From Alicyclobacillus tolerans (GTDB lineage Bacteria > Bacillota > Bacilli > Alicyclobacillales > Alicyclobacillaceae), in the NCBI RefSeq assembly GCF_900142255.1, contig NZ_FRAF01000018.1, positions 1 to 64,000 on the forward strand: 64,000 nt of DNA, in the 5' to 3' direction. Below the pieces are notes generated by a model. The model worked only from the letters and a program-made list of their open reading frames with translations. It was not told the DNA's origin and made no database searches. This document shows, piece after piece, positions 1 through 8,882 of this stretch. The position numbers and the translations under genes are program-made. Every line of letters begins with the position of its first letter. The first letter of the stretch is position 1.

Positions 1-137
1 TGTCTGGGTGTGGGATTGATAGAATCGCCTCATGCGTTGTTTGATTCCGTCCAGTAATTGGATTTTGATTGATTTAACCCATTCAATAAAGTTGCCGTAT
101 AATCATCATGTGCAAAATACTCAGGAGGTAATTCAAT

Positions 138-1046
138 GTGAAACGATATAAAAAATGGACTACAGCAGGGATTGCATTGACAATAGTCGGGCTCCTAACA
201 GGATGTGGGACAGGTGGTGGAGTGAGTTCAGGTTCGACTCCAACGAAGAACATCACGAATACCACTTCCACAAACAATACAAGTGCATCAATATCATCAA
301 ATAATACGGTAGTCACTGCGAATTTGACAAATCAAACCAAGATGAGCAGTACGAGTTTAAATCAGACTGGTACAAAAATGGATACCTTTCCTGCACTAAT
401 CCAAGAAGGTATGCAACAGATTAGTGGGAAGACATCACTTCCGTTGTATGCACCTACAATTTACCCTGGTTCAGCACACACACCTGTTCCAGTGACAGTA
501 TCAACTAATATCGGAAGTTCACCGACATCGAATTATAGTATCATGTTCAATCGGAATAACTTAAACATAGGTGGATTTAGCATGTCTGACTGGTCTACTA
601 CAAACACCGCTTCTCAACATTTATTACCGGAAAATTCATCGCTGTATATACAAACATCTGTGCCATCTGTATCAACAATAGGCTTGGGAAATGGTATTCA
701 AGCTGAAGTAAAAAAGTCACCAGTTCAAGGGAAAAACGTATCTGCACTCGTCTGGAACGAATGGCGATGGACAATGCAAGTTTTGTATCCAACAAGTTCA
801 CAAAGCGAAGCTATTACAATTGCTAAAAAAATTGTCCAGTATTGTCATTATAAATTTCTTCCTGTTCCCGATACAAAAGGCTACGTTCTCACGAATCTGG
901 CATCAGGATATGCAACTATTTACGTTGCTTGGAATAAAGGACAGTACGTATTTAACACAAATAGCAATGGAACTTGGAATTCTAATTCAAGTGGAGGTTA
1001 TCTGTCGGCATTAGAAATGGCCGTGTCAATGACACCTTATAAGTAG
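138..1046 (+). CDS. Secreted lipoprotein of unknown function, Ser/Thr/Asn-rich linker
   Basis: 302 residues. A lysine/arginine-rich start and a hydrophobic stretch end in a lipobox (LLTGC, Cys at about residue 23), so this should be a membrane-anchored lipoprotein exported by Sec and processed by signal peptidase II. Residues 24-75 are a low-complexity Ser/Thr/Asn linker typical of cell-wall-crossing spacers. The rest (about 80-300) is a globular domain I do not recognise; it is not a sugar-binding or peptidase family I can name. The start is GTG at 138 because AGGAGG at 123-128 is correctly spaced; the ATG at 136 is out of frame and runs into a stop. A TATAAT at 98-103 may be its -10 box, without a good -35. 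It is monocistronic and followed by a terminator. Confidence 0.8.
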   Translation: MKRYKKWTTAGIALTIVGLLTGCGTGGGVSSGSTPTKNITNTTSTNNTSASISSNNTVVTANLTNQTKMSSTSLNQTGTKMDTFPALIQEGMQQISGKTSLPLYAPTIYPGSAHTPVPVTVSTNIGSSPTSNYSIMFNRNNLNIGGFSMSDWSTTNTASQHLLPENSSLYIQTSVPSVSTIGLGNGIQAEVKKSPVQGKNVSALVWNEWRWTMQVLYPTSSQSEAITIAKKIVQYCHYKFLPVPDTKGYVLTNLASGYATIYVAWNKGQYVFNTNSNGTWNSNSSGGYLSALEMAVSMTPYK

Positions 1047-1062
1047 TATTAATGAAAATGTA

Positions 1063-1091
1063 ACTCCCCCATGAATTATATGTGGGGGAGT
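1063..1091 (+). terminator. Terminator hairpin behind the lipoprotein gene
   Basis: A perfect 9-bp stem (ACTCCCCCA / TGGGGGAGT) with an 11-base loop lies 17 bases after the stop codon. The expected T-run is not there: only GACAGATTTCT follows before intron-like sequence starts at 1103, which is what insertion of a group IIC intron behind a terminator stem produces. Confidence 0.75.
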
Positions 1092-1102
1092 GACAGATTT
1101 CT

Positions 1103-1345
1103 GTGCGCCCGGCATGGGCGCTGTCTATACGGTGAAAGTCCGGAATGGTGAAGGTAGCAGTAGCCATTAGCTTAAGCCAAGGGTGTCCTCCGTAAGGTAG
1201 AATCTGAAGGAAGACGGCGGCAAACCTTCGGCCCGAGGGTCACGAACTCCAATTGAGGCTAGCAACAGTTGGGTGAGTCTGCAGAACAAGACAAAACCCT
1301 TGCTACCGAAGGCTGTTGAAAGTAAATGGAGCGGGTACACTCATC
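1103..1345 (+). mobile_element. 5' fragment of a group IIC intron (domain I), no reverse transcriptase
   Basis: The segment starts with GTGCGCCCGGCATGGGCG and continues with blocks I recognise from bacterial group IIC introns such as the Oceanobacillus iheyensis one: AGCTTAAGCCAAGGGTGTCC, GAATCTGAAGGAAG, GGCAAACCTTCGG, CACGAACT, GAGGCTAG, ACAAGACAAAA and GAAAGTAAATG. These are domain I elements in the normal order. After about 1345 the similarity fades. Neither a reverse transcriptase ORF nor a domain V-like hairpin is visible before the next gene ends at 1559, so the copy is truncated and should not splice. Its place 11 bases behind a terminator stem is the standard IIC target. The right border is approximate, and the rest up to 1558 shows nothing I recognise. 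Confidence 0.82.
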
Positions 1346-1558
1346 AATCGGCTATCTAACGCTGGTTGAATACGAAAGAAGATATTTCCAAGTATCGAGG
1401 GCCAAGGCAAGCTGAGTGGGACAAAAGTAATCATATCAGAATATGAAAACTTGGAATTTCTCCGTTCTGGAGTGTCCACTATATTGACTTAATACCATAC
1501 AGCATGATGTATATTGTGCACGCACTCGCCTTCATTGAAAATAACCATCCTTTTGTAT

Positions 1559-2887
1559 TCAAGAATGGCTTGCCGATTTAGGCGAGGCTGTTGTTGACAT
1601 GTTATCGTATGGGCGCATGAAACGCTGAAAGAGAAAAACATACGCCAATTGTAAGAACGAAGCGATTAAAAATGGCCAAAAGAAAGAAACGCGATCGAGC
1701 AACCAACCACCCACAGCAGGACCAAAAGATGCCGCAAGGCTCCAACTTAAATTATTCAGACTACTGGCAAAACCTCGTCTTTTGTCACGAACAAGACTAA
1801 CGGATAGTGCTTGGCGCGCTCCCATGGAACCGCGATTGACAATGGAACGTACCACATATAATAGCGCAGCCCAAGAAAAAGTTGGAACAAAGGGCAAGGC
1901 AACCAGCAGGGCTACTCCTAATAAACGCGGCCAGACAATCGACTGTACTAATCCAAAACGTTGCGTCAATCGACCTATTCCAATGGAAGAAAGTCCTGTT
2001 AACACGAAAGTAAGCGCGTAAACTGGACCAATGGCCGAAGGGCCAACCCCAAATTTCACGTCAAACCAGTACGGGAGTAGCGGCGCTACGAGTCCTACAC
2101 CCACTGAATTGACGAGATTGATAACAGCCAACAATAAAAGGGCACGATTTTCTCGATGTCGAATTTCTTTTTCGCTTTCTACTGCAGACATGACCACTTC
2201 TTTTTGTCCCTGTATAACTGAATCGTTTGACGCAGATTGCTTTTCCAAGCTTTTTTCTTTCTGGAATGGAAGTTCTTCCGGTACAGGAGCATCCTCTCGC
2301 AATGTCGCAATTTGCAACAAGTTGATGGCCGCTATCACGGCGTTTAAGACAAATAAAAGCAAAAAACGGTGCGAACCCGATGTGCCCGGAAGCATTCTCG
2401 GCAGAAAACCTGCAAGCAAAGAACCAATTCCCATGCCCCAGAACTGCAACGCCGCATTCCAACTAAAAATGGAACCTCTCTGACGACCAGGGATATACTT
2501 GGCAAGCCAGGCTTGCTCAGCTGGCGCAAATGGGCCTGACGCTCCGTTGGCCCCACGACCAAAACCAAATAAAACCGCAGATAAAATCAGCACCCCTATA
2601 GACGGAGCCAATGTAAGCCACAACGTAGCTGCCAACAGACCTATTTCATAAAAAACCAAAAATAATTTGCGCCCTACACGATCACTGGTTATCCCAACCA
2701 ATAAACTGAGAGCACTATTAGCAAGTCCTCCCCCCATGAGAAGTAGACCCATTTCGGTTGCATCCCAACCACGCGCATGTAAATAGAGTGTGAAATCAAC
2801 TGCCAGTGCTCCTTGACCAACACTGCGCAAAAATCTTGTCTCCATCAAACGCCTAGCAATAGGATGAATGTTTATCTTCTCTTTCAT
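1559..2887 (-). CDS. MFS efflux transporter
   Basis: 442 residues from ATG 2887, an MFS permease with about 12 hydrophobic segments. The conserved loop 2-3 motif (GITSDRVGRKLF) follows the second helix at about residue 60-70 and the second-half equivalent is GRLTQRFG. A charged central loop (about 215-265) separates the two halves. The substrate cannot be told; drug or metabolite export is the family norm. The open frame extends 65 residues upstream, but that part lies inside the preceding gene. The start chosen overlaps the upstream stop as ATGA, implying translational coupling with the small membrane protein. No clear ribosome binding site is present, consistent with coupling. Confidence 0.85.
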   Translation of the reverse strand: MKEKINIHPIARRLMETRFLRSVGQGALAVDFTLYLHARGWDATEMGLLLMGGGLANSALSLLVGITSDRVGRKLFLVFYEIGLLAATLWLTLAPSIGVLILSAVLFGFGRGANGASGPFAPAEQAWLAKYIPGRQRGSIFSWNAALQFWGMGIGSLLAGFLPRMLPGTSGSHRFLLLFVLNAVIAAINLLQIATLREDAPVPEELPFQKEKSLEKQSASNDSVIQGQKEVVMSAVESEKEIRHRENRALLLLAVINLVNSVGVGLVAPLLPYWFDVKFGVGPSAIGPVYALTFVLTGLSSIGIGRLTQRFGLVQSIVWPRLLGVALLVALPFVPTFSWAALLYVVRSIVNRGSMGARQALSVSLVRDKRRGFASSLNNLSWSLAASFGPAVGGWLLDRVSFFWPFLIASFLQLAYVFLFQRFMRPYDNMSTTASPKSASHS

Positions 2888-3441
2888 CGGTGATTCATTC
2901 CAAACGAAAAAGGATGAAATATATGCAAAATAAAGTCGCCTCCATATGTAATCAGTAATGCTGAACCAATAACACCTATGGAAATGCTTACAAATGTGGG
3001 CACAGGCCGCCAATGCATACCATAAGCCAAAGTAACACAGGCATACGCACCAATAAACGGAGATAGAACTACAAGAAACCATACGCCGTAATGTCCATAC
3101 TTACGTGACCAACGTTTGGTCTTCAATAGTTTCTTTCGAAGCCAACGCCACTTCTGCAATAATTGATGAAAAAAAAGCATCAAAAACGGCAGAGGGATAA
3201 AATTGGCCAAAATGCTGATGATCGCTCCTGAAAGTGGATGAAATCCCATAGGTAGGCTGGCTACTGCCGCAGGTTGAGCTTCGAGCAAGATGGATAACCC
3301 AATTAAACTCAACCCCAGGAGAGCTTTCCTTTCAAAGACGCCAATCAGAAAAGCGCCGACAAAGCACGTAACGCTGATGACAGAACTGATAAATAAGAGT
3401 TTTTTAAACGTCCTGCCCTGAACTGGCGGCAACATGCCCAT
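2884..3441 (-). CDS. Small multidrug-export-family membrane protein
   Basis: About 185 residues with 4-5 hydrophobic segments and a basic cytoplasmic loop (WRWLRKKLLKTKRW) before a YGHYGVWFLVVLSPF motif. This arrangement resembles the Sm_multidrug_ex family (COG2426), whose function is poorly proven. The frame is open to a Met at 3534, but the first 31 residues are cysteine-rich and have no ribosome binding site. The Met at 3441 has GGAGGTG upstream, somewhat far (about 15 bases). The gene ends in a 4-base overlap with the MFS gene, so the two probably act together in export. Confidence 0.6.
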   Translation of the reverse strand: MGMLPPVQGRTFKKLLFISSVISVTCFVGAFLIGVFERKALLGLSLIGLSILLEAQPAAVASLPMGFHPLSGAIISILANFIPLPFLMLFFHQLLQKWRWLRKKLLKTKRWSRKYGHYGVWFLVVLSPFIGAYACVTLAYGMHWRPVPTFVSISIGVIGSALLITYGGDFILHIFHPFSFGMNHR

Positions 3442-3553
3442 GCTTTCCGCGTCCAGCACCTCCGCACACAAGACTGATAGAAACATTGTATACTTGATGC
3501 CAAGATGACAGCAAATACCTGCGCTAGCAAGCAAGAACTACAAGTAAGGATGG

Positions 3554-4027
3554 ATGGAGAAAGGTTGTGCGCACTTGGACGTTCAAATTTTTGAGGTGAC
3601 GAGTGAAAGCCAAAAACAACAAGCTCTGCAAATCAGGAAAATAGTTTTTGTGGAAGAACAGCATGTTCCGGAATCTCTTGAATTAGACGAGTACGACACA
3701 CATTCCGAAACATCCCACTGGTTGCTGACAGTAAACAAGCAACCAATAGGTACCGCGCGTTTTCGCCCTTATCAACTACAAACCATCAAAATCGAACGCG
3801 TAGCGATCTTGCAAGAAGCCAGAGGACAAGGATACGGCGAAGCCCTAATGCGGGCTATGGAAGCACAAGCAAGAAAACGCGGCTTTATCAAAGCTCGCCT
3901 GAATGCCCAAATACAAGCGCTCGCTTTCTATGAAAAACTAAATTATTTACCCATAGGCGAGCGTTTTGAAGAAGCTGGTATCTTGCACCAAACCATGGAG
4001 AAAGATATTAGCCACTTCGTTCTATGA
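3554..4027 (+). CDS. GNAT-family N-acetyltransferase
   Basis: 157 residues. It has the GNAT core: the FVEEQHVPESLELDEYD region near residues 31-48, typical of the YjcF/ElaA-like branch, then strand 4 (KIERVAIL) and the acetyl-CoA pyrophosphate loop ARGQGYGEAL at about 90-99, followed by the FYEKLNYLPIG C-terminal signature. It transfers an acetyl group from acetyl-CoA to an unknown amine. ATG 3554 is the nominal start; a TTG at 3575 with GGAGAAAGG upstream is a good alternative because the YjcF-like fold begins there. It is divergent from the membrane-protein gene and ends at a shared terminator. Confidence 0.82.
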   Translation: MEKGCAHLDVQIFEVTSESQKQQALQIRKIVFVEEQHVPESLELDEYDTHSETSHWLLTVNKQPIGTARFRPYQLQTIKIERVAILQEARGQGYGEALMRAMEAQARKRGFIKARLNAQIQALAFYEKLNYLPIGERFEEAGILHQTMEKDISHFVL

Positions 4028-4035
4028 GCATCAGC

Positions 4036-4062
4036 AAGGCCTCGCACACAATACGAGGCCTT
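4036..4062. terminator. Bidirectional hairpin between convergent genes
   Basis: Perfect 9-bp stem AAGGCCTCG / CGAGGCCTT with a 9-base loop, between the acetyltransferase stop (4027) and the hydrolase stop (4077). Tails are only moderately T-rich, so strength is uncertain. Confidence 0.6.
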
Positions 4063-4076
4063 TCATATTGCTGAGT

Positions 4077-4718
4077 TTACTGCAAGCGTAACAAAAAAGG
4101 ATTGCTTTCTCGCTCCATTTCCATAGTGGTAGCTCCCATATGACCTGGATATAGTTTGAATTCGTCTCGCAATACAAGCAATTTGCGTAAAGACGTCTGC
4201 ATATCCAAAGGGTTGGCAAAATCCAAATCTGTCCGACCAATGCTGCCTGCAAACAAAGTATCTCCTGTAAATACCAACTCTTTCCCTATAAACAATACTG
4301 AGCCTGGCGAATGTCCCGGCGTCTCCATCACAGTAAAAGTCTCACCAGCAAAATCAAGTTGGTCGCCTTCCTTAAAATATCCATCTGGAGCTGCCAAGGA
4401 CGGTATTTCATGCCCATAAACACGCTTAGCCGTTTGGGGCAAAGCCTTCCATACCGTGTCTGCATCAGCCCGGTGAATATAAACTGGCACTGAGTAACGA
4501 GATCGAACCACATCTACACCGGATACATGATCAATATGCCCATGTGTGCAGTAGACTGCCTGTAAAGTAAGCTTCTGCTCATCCAGAAAATCAAAAACAG
4601 GCTGTAAATCGAGATCGCCAGGATCTATAAGAACAGCTGGTCGATGTTCTTGAAGAGGATTGAAATAAACATAGCAATTGGCCTGAAAAGGAGATACCAC
4701 AAATCGGCGGATTTCCAT
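4077..4718 (-). CDS. Metallo-beta-lactamase-fold hydrolase (YqgX/glyoxalase II-like)
   Basis: 213 residues. The zinc-binding signature THGHIDH appears at about residues 59-65, followed by the later His in TPGHSPGS, the Asp in FTGDTLFAGSIGR and the C-terminal PGHMG. This full set of ligands and the GDTLFAGSIGRTD block match the short glyoxalase II-like hydrolases of Bacillota. The likely reaction is thioester (S-acyl-thiol) hydrolysis, but the natural substrate is unknown. ATG 4718 is chosen because AAGGAGAG lies 6 bases upstream; 25 further residues in the open frame are unlike the family. Monocistronic and cytoplasmic (no signal peptide). Confidence 0.88.
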   Translation of the reverse strand: MEIRRFVVSPFQANCYVYFNPLQEHRPAVLIDPGDLDLQPVFDFLDEQKLTLQAVYCTHGHIDHVSGVDVVRSRYSVPVYIHRADADTVWKALPQTAKRVYGHEIPSLAAPDGYFKEGDQLDFAGETFTVMETPGHSPGSVLFIGKELVFTGDTLFAGSIGRTDLDFANPLDMQTSLRKLLVLRDEFKLYPGHMGATTMEMERESNPFLLRLQ

Positions 4719-4849
4719 ATCGTTCTCTCCTTGATTGAGATTTTTGAGCGAAATCATACCAAAACGGGATGTCTTGTATAGCATTGTGTACAATGGAACT
4801 TGGATTAACTTTTTCCAAAAATGACTTATGCAGCAAAGGAGACTGTTTT

Positions 4850-5836
4850 ATGTCCAGAATCTTACCCTTACAAAAACGAGGTTTAGCAGCGACGCCTTTG
4901 ATCTACGGTTGCATGGGACTTGGTGGTGCAGATTGGAGCGGACGTACACCGCTCAGCCAAGCAGACATCAAAGAAGCCCATGAAGCTGTGGACGCTGCCC
5001 TCTCAATTGGTATTCATTTTTTCGATCACGCTAACATCTATAAGTCCGGCAATGCAGAAAAAGCGTTCTCTTATGTGCTGAAAGAAAGACCCAGTTTGCG
5101 TTCGGAAATTCTATTGCAATCCAAATGCGGTATTCGTTTTGCAGATGAACAAGCCTCTTTTACTCGCTTTGATTTTTCTAAAGAATACATCCTTCACTGC
5201 GTAGACGGTATTTTACAACGACTTGGTGTGGATTACTTAGACATTCTTCTCCTCCATCGACCTGATCCGCTTGTTGAACCGGAGGAAGTAGCTGCTGCCT
5301 TCGATATTTTACAACAGGCTGGGAAAGTGCGTTGGTTTGGAGTATCCAATATGAGCGGCAGCCAAATTGAATTTCTCAAGACAGCCGTAGTACAGCCTAT
5401 TGTTGTGAACCAATTAGAAATGAGTTTGTTGCACCATGATTTTGTCAATGTAGGAATCAATATTAATCGCCAACCTGCAATAGGCGATATTTTTCCTGAA
5501 GGTACTATAGAATATTGTCGGACTCACAATATTCAAATTCAGGCATGGGGACCGTTGGCTCAAGGTGCCTATACAGGCGCACAAAACCTTGCTGAGGCTC
5601 CTCCCGTCGTACAAAAAACTGCAGCCAAGTTAAGCGAATACGCTGAAAAAAAACACACCACAGTGGAGTCCATCCTAATTGCATGGTTGCTTCGCCATCC
5701 TGCAGGAATTCAGGCTGTAATTGGTACTCGAAACAAAGAACGTATTCTTGCCTGCAAAGATGCTGCAAATATCGAACTAAGTCGGGAAGAATGGTATGAC
5801 CTTTGGATTACCGCCCGTGGCGAACCCATGCCCTAA
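4850..5836 (+). CDS. Aldo/keto reductase
   Basis: 328 residues, full-length AKR TIM barrel. The catalytic tetrad is visible: Asp and Tyr in FDHANIYKSGNAE, Lys in LQSKCGI and His in LLLHRPDPL. The NADPH-binding end of the barrel is present (AVIGTRNKERI). YdhF-like oxidoreductases have a similar TPLIYGCMGLGG start. The substrate is unknown. The start is ATG 4850 with AAAGGAGA upstream; the frame is open further upstream but without a ribosome binding site. It converges on a second aldo/keto reductase gene with only 11 bases between the stops. Confidence 0.88.
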   Translation: MSRILPLQKRGLAATPLIYGCMGLGGADWSGRTPLSQADIKEAHEAVDAALSIGIHFFDHANIYKSGNAEKAFSYVLKERPSLRSEILLQSKCGIRFADEQASFTRFDFSKEYILHCVDGILQRLGVDYLDILLLHRPDPLVEPEEVAAAFDILQQAGKVRWFGVSNMSGSQIEFLKTAVVQPIVVNQLEMSLLHHDFVNVGININRQPAIGDIFPEGTIEYCRTHNIQIQAWGPLAQGAYTGAQNLAEAPPVVQKTAAKLSEYAEKKHTTVESILIAWLLRHPAGIQAVIGTRNKERILACKDAANIELSREEWYDLWITARGEPMP

Positions 5837-5847
5837 GGCACATCCCT

Positions 5848-6822
5848 TTATCCAAGCGGACGATATACAGCAAATGGCGGCGCGTATACAAACGACTTGC
5901 TCATTTCATCGAGCGTTTGCAGCGTGTCCGCCGAAAGTTCCAATTCAGCAGCCTGTAAGTTTTGCTCCAATTGCTCTACTTTAGTGGCGCCCACAATAAC
6001 TGTAGAAACAGCAGGCTGATGCAACAGCCAGGCTAAAGAAAGCGTCGTCGCTGTAGCACCGAGCTTTTCTGCAAGCTGAGCCACCTGATTTCCTAGTTCT
6101 ATGCGACTGTCATCAAGCTTCTTGGCAAAATTCGGATCTTTCTCTGCTCGTGAACCTTGAGGTGTACTGTCTTTAGTGTATTTGCCTGTCAGAATACCTC
6201 CAGCCAGCGGAAAATAAGGTATAATTCCAACGCCTTCTGAGACACACATGGGTATGAGTTCTTGTTCAATGGTTCTATCTGCCAATGAATAGCAAGGTTG
6301 TACAGAAATAAACTTAGCCCAGTGGTGACGTTCACTCAAGCTCAAGGACTTCATTAATTCCCAAGCCTGAAAATTAGAAGCTCCTATATAACGCACTTTC
6401 CCAGAAGAAATAAAATCATCTAAAGCAGCTAACGTCTCTTCCAGTGGCGTATGGGGATCAAAAGTATGCACCTGATACAGATCAACATAGTCTGTCTGTA
6501 ATCTTCGTAAACTTCCTTCTAACTCAGTCGTTAAGTGAATGCGCGTAGCACCACGTCGATTGGCTCCTTCTCCACGCGGCATACCACCTTTTGTAGCCAG
6601 TATGGCTGCAGAACGCCGACCGATCAGCGCATCGCCAATCATTGATTCTGACTGTGTGTTGGTATATACGTTTGCCGTATCAATCATGTTCAGTCCAGCG
6701 TCAAGCGCCTGATGAATGATACGAATGGAGCTTGCCTTATCTGCACGACCTCCAAATGCATTGGTACCCAGGCCAATGACAGACACTTCAAGACCGCTTT
6801 TACCCAAATGACGATATTTCAT
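5848..6822 (-). CDS. Aldo/keto reductase (YhdN/IolS-type)
   Basis: 324 residues. It begins MKYRHLGKSGLEVSVIGLGT, the classical start of AKR11-like general-stress reductases. Tetrad residues: IDTANVY (Asp, Tyr), ILATKGG (Lys), LYQVHTFDP (His). The C-terminal cofactor motif is TVIVGATKVEQLEQNL. It should reduce aldehydes or ketones with NADPH; the substrate cannot be inferred. AAGGAGGATATA precedes ATG 6822. It is not a recent duplicate of the convergent neighbour because the two differ throughout. Confidence 0.9.
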   Translation of the reverse strand: MKYRHLGKSGLEVSVIGLGTNAFGGRADKASSIRIIHQALDAGLNMIDTANVYTNTQSESMIGDALIGRRSAAILATKGGMPRGEGANRRGATRIHLTTELEGSLRRLQTDYVDLYQVHTFDPHTPLEETLAALDDFISSGKVRYIGASNFQAWELMKSLSLSERHHWAKFISVQPCYSLADRTIEQELIPMCVSEGVGIIPYFPLAGGILTGKYTKDSTPQGSRAEKDPNFAKKLDDSRIELGNQVAQLAEKLGATATTLSLAWLLHQPAVSTVIVGATKVEQLEQNLQAAELELSADTLQTLDEMSKSFVYAPPFAVYRPLG

Positions 6823-6947
6823 TCTATATCCTCCTTGCTGTCATCCAATCTACCGGATGCTCCAAACATGATGCACAACCCATAGGCCACTCTCAGATTT
6901 CATTGTAACGTATTTTTATAAGCTAACCTATTTTAAGCGTATATATA

Positions 6948-8042
6948 TTACGATGATGATTTTAATAAAGACAAAGAGAGACAGAGCGTTGTTCCATTCT
7001 GTTCTCGTTTAGTCACTTTCAGTTTCCCACCGCTTTCCTCAACCCATTTACGCACTAAATCTAAATGCAAAAAAGCCAAGGGTTGCTGATCGAGAGAAGT
7101 AGGATGAAACATTTGTTCCAATACCCATTCATCGACCATCCATCCGTTATGATAAATCGTCAATTGTAAAATTTTTTCATGTTTCCGTACATCAAAATGA
7201 ATATATCGCAATTGGTCTCTGCCAAGCCCTAACACTGACTGCATAGAATGATAAATAAGAGTTCGCAAAATTTGCGCAAGTTGATGGGCATTAAACCACA
7301 GTTCACTATTTTCTAACCACGCGTCCAATTGAACTGAGATGTTTTCTTTTGCAATGACTTCATCAAATTCGTGCAAAATCGACTGAAGAAGCCGAACAAA
7401 GTCCAGTTTGTGCTGTTCTCCAGAAATTAGCGAATAATCGGCTTGTAATTGAGAAATCAGTAACTCTGCCACACTGAGTTCATGCAACAGTTTTTCGTTT
7501 AATTGATCATCTGTCTGTTGTTTTTCTTCCTGAAGATTCTGTTCTTCTAATAAATCTTCCAAACGCAATAATGATTGCTTAAGAGGGTTGATCAATTGGC
7601 CTATCTTTTTCTGTACCCAAAGCCAATTTGGATGAGAAAGAGCTGAATCTGACAACCATTGGGCAGTTTCCAACGACTGAAGTATAGGAAAGGGAACAGC
7701 TTCAAGTTTTTTTCGAATATTTTCAAGCTGCCGTGTCAATTCGTCCGTTTCGCTTTGCATAGTATGACAAAGAATCGTCGCTTTCCCAGGTGAGTCCCAA
7801 ATAACCTCCAATTTATTAAGCTCAATCTGATTTTTTTTGGTCATCAGATTCACTTCCAACTGCATGATAGGCCTATCCGGGCGAATAAAAGACCCTACTT
7901 TCGACAGACTTCCTTCATCCACTATATTTAAAAAATTGTTTGGCGTAGCAAATTTATTTTGACCAGCTGGCGAAGCATAGAGGATATGAAACTCCGGATC
8001 GATCACAAAATAACTGATAAATTCCCCAGCATCGATCCACAA
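6948..8042 (-). CDS. PAS-like / degenerate HATPase protein (pseudokinase), partner of the cobalamin protein
   Basis: 364 residues. Residues 1-100 look like a PAS-type sensor fold (FVIDPEFHILYASPAG). Residues 100-210 are helical and charged, a likely coiled-coil dimerisation region with a run of Glu/Gln/Leu. Residues 215-360 follow the pattern of a histidine-kinase ATPase domain, but the key residues are altered. The N-box reads TLIYHSM instead of NLIxNA, the G1 box is YHNGWM instead of DNGPG, and the G2 glycines are missing (LAFLHLDLVRKW). I see no H-box histidine. It is therefore probably an output or scaffold protein rather than an active kinase. The start is TTG 8042 behind GGGGTGAG, 6 bases after the upstream stop; no Met exists before residue 60. 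Confidence 0.7.
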   Translation of the reverse strand: MWIDAGEFISYFVIDPEFHILYASPAGQNKFATPNNFLNIVDEGSLSKVGSFIRPDRPIMQLEVNLMTKKNQIELNKLEVIWDSPGKATILCHTMQSETDELTRQLENIRKKLEAVPFPILQSLETAQWLSDSALSHPNWLWVQKKIGQLINPLKQSLLRLEDLLEEQNLQEEKQQTDDQLNEKLLHELSVAELLISQLQADYSLISGEQHKLDFVRLLQSILHEFDEVIAKENISVQLDAWLENSELWFNAHQLAQILRTLIYHSMQSVLGLGRDQLRYIHFDVRKHEKILQLTIYHNGWMVDEWVLEQMFHPTSLDQQPLAFLHLDLVRKWVEESGGKLKVTKREQNGTTLCLSLSLLKSSS

Positions 8043-8048
8043 TTCTGC

Positions 8049-8738
8049 TCACCCCAAACGAGGACGCAAAGACGAATTCGCGTCATTCTCTAACCAGTGC
8101 TGAACTTCTTTCAGGTTGTGAAATAGTAGACAATGCGAAAACCTGGAAACATCATCCGCGATTTGCTGTATCAGACGTCCACCTACAATGATTTTAAACT
8201 TCTCAAGAGTTTTCAAAGAATGAAACGCTTCAACCGCCTTGACGACAGACGGAAGATGGTAGGACATGGATGCTGAAATACCAATAATAGATGGCTGAAA
8301 TTGCTTGGCGTACTCGATTGTTTCAGCTAAGGGAATTTGCGTTCCTAAAAACACGGTCTCGTAACCGGCTTCTTGAAACAATAAACGAACCATCTTGAGC
8401 CCCAAATAATGACTCTCTCCTTCAACACAAAAAAACATGGCCCGTTGATTTCTGACAGTTTGATGCGCGTAACGATTATCCGCTAAATGATAGTAAGCAT
8501 ATTGGGATAAAATATAATCACAAATACCAGTCGCCAGATGTTCATCCGCCACTGTAATTTCGTTTTCCATCCATAACTGGCCAATCCATCTCATGGTTTG
8601 GGTTAGATAATCATATACACCCAAACTATCACCTATATCGTTTGCGTATCTTCGCAAAAGAGTCCATGCCGTGACCCGGTTTCCCTCAAGCAGTGCTTTG
8701 GAGAGTTGTTCCACATCCCCATTCACGGCATCACTCAC
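8049..8738 (-). CDS. Stand-alone cobalamin-binding protein, CarH/LitR-type sensor module
   Basis: 229 residues with no DNA-binding domain. Residues 1-90 form the helical cap (B12-binding_2). It contains W-x9-EH (WMENEITVADEH), the Trp and Glu-His that cover the upper face of adenosylcobalamin in CarH photoreceptors. Residues 98-215 are the Rossmann-like B12 domain with the lower-ligand signature E-S-H-Y-L-G, then LFQEAGYETVFLGTQIP and IIGISASMSYHLP. By family knowledge such domains sense light through cleavage of the Co-C bond, or bind B12 as a regulator. Here the output must pass to another protein, most likely the pseudokinase 6 bases downstream. Start GTG 8738 with GGAAG five to ten bases upstream. 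No methyltransferase or B12 synthesis gene is near, which argues against a metabolic corrinoid role. Confidence 0.85.
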   Translation of the reverse strand: MSDAVNGDVEQLSKALLEGNRVTAWTLLRRYANDIGDSLGVYDYLTQTMRWIGQLWMENEITVADEHLATGICDYILSQYAYYHLADNRYAHQTVRNQRAMFFCVEGESHYLGLKMVRLLFQEAGYETVFLGTQIPLAETIEYAKQFQPSIIGISASMSYHLPSVVKAVEAFHSLKTLEKFKIIVGGRLIQQIADDVSRFSHCLLFHNLKEVQHWLENDANSSLRPRLG

Positions 8739-8882
8739 CTTACTTCCATAATATTCTCTGTCTATATCTTAAAAAATTTATTTTCATCCCATCTATAAGA
8801 ATACTTCTAAAAAGAATCTATGTATAGAAAATATATAAACTTCTCATGAAGATGAGAGAATTGAATTGAATTTATCGTTCAT

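Noticed and set aside
138-1046. Other-strand ORFs over the lipoprotein gene
   Set aside because: They lack ribosome binding sites and any family likeness; the lipobox and RBS support only the plus-strand frame.
1782-2483. Plus-strand ORFs of 79 and 150 codons opposite the MFS gene
   Set aside because: Shadows of a well-supported membrane protein gene; no RBS and no plausible domain.
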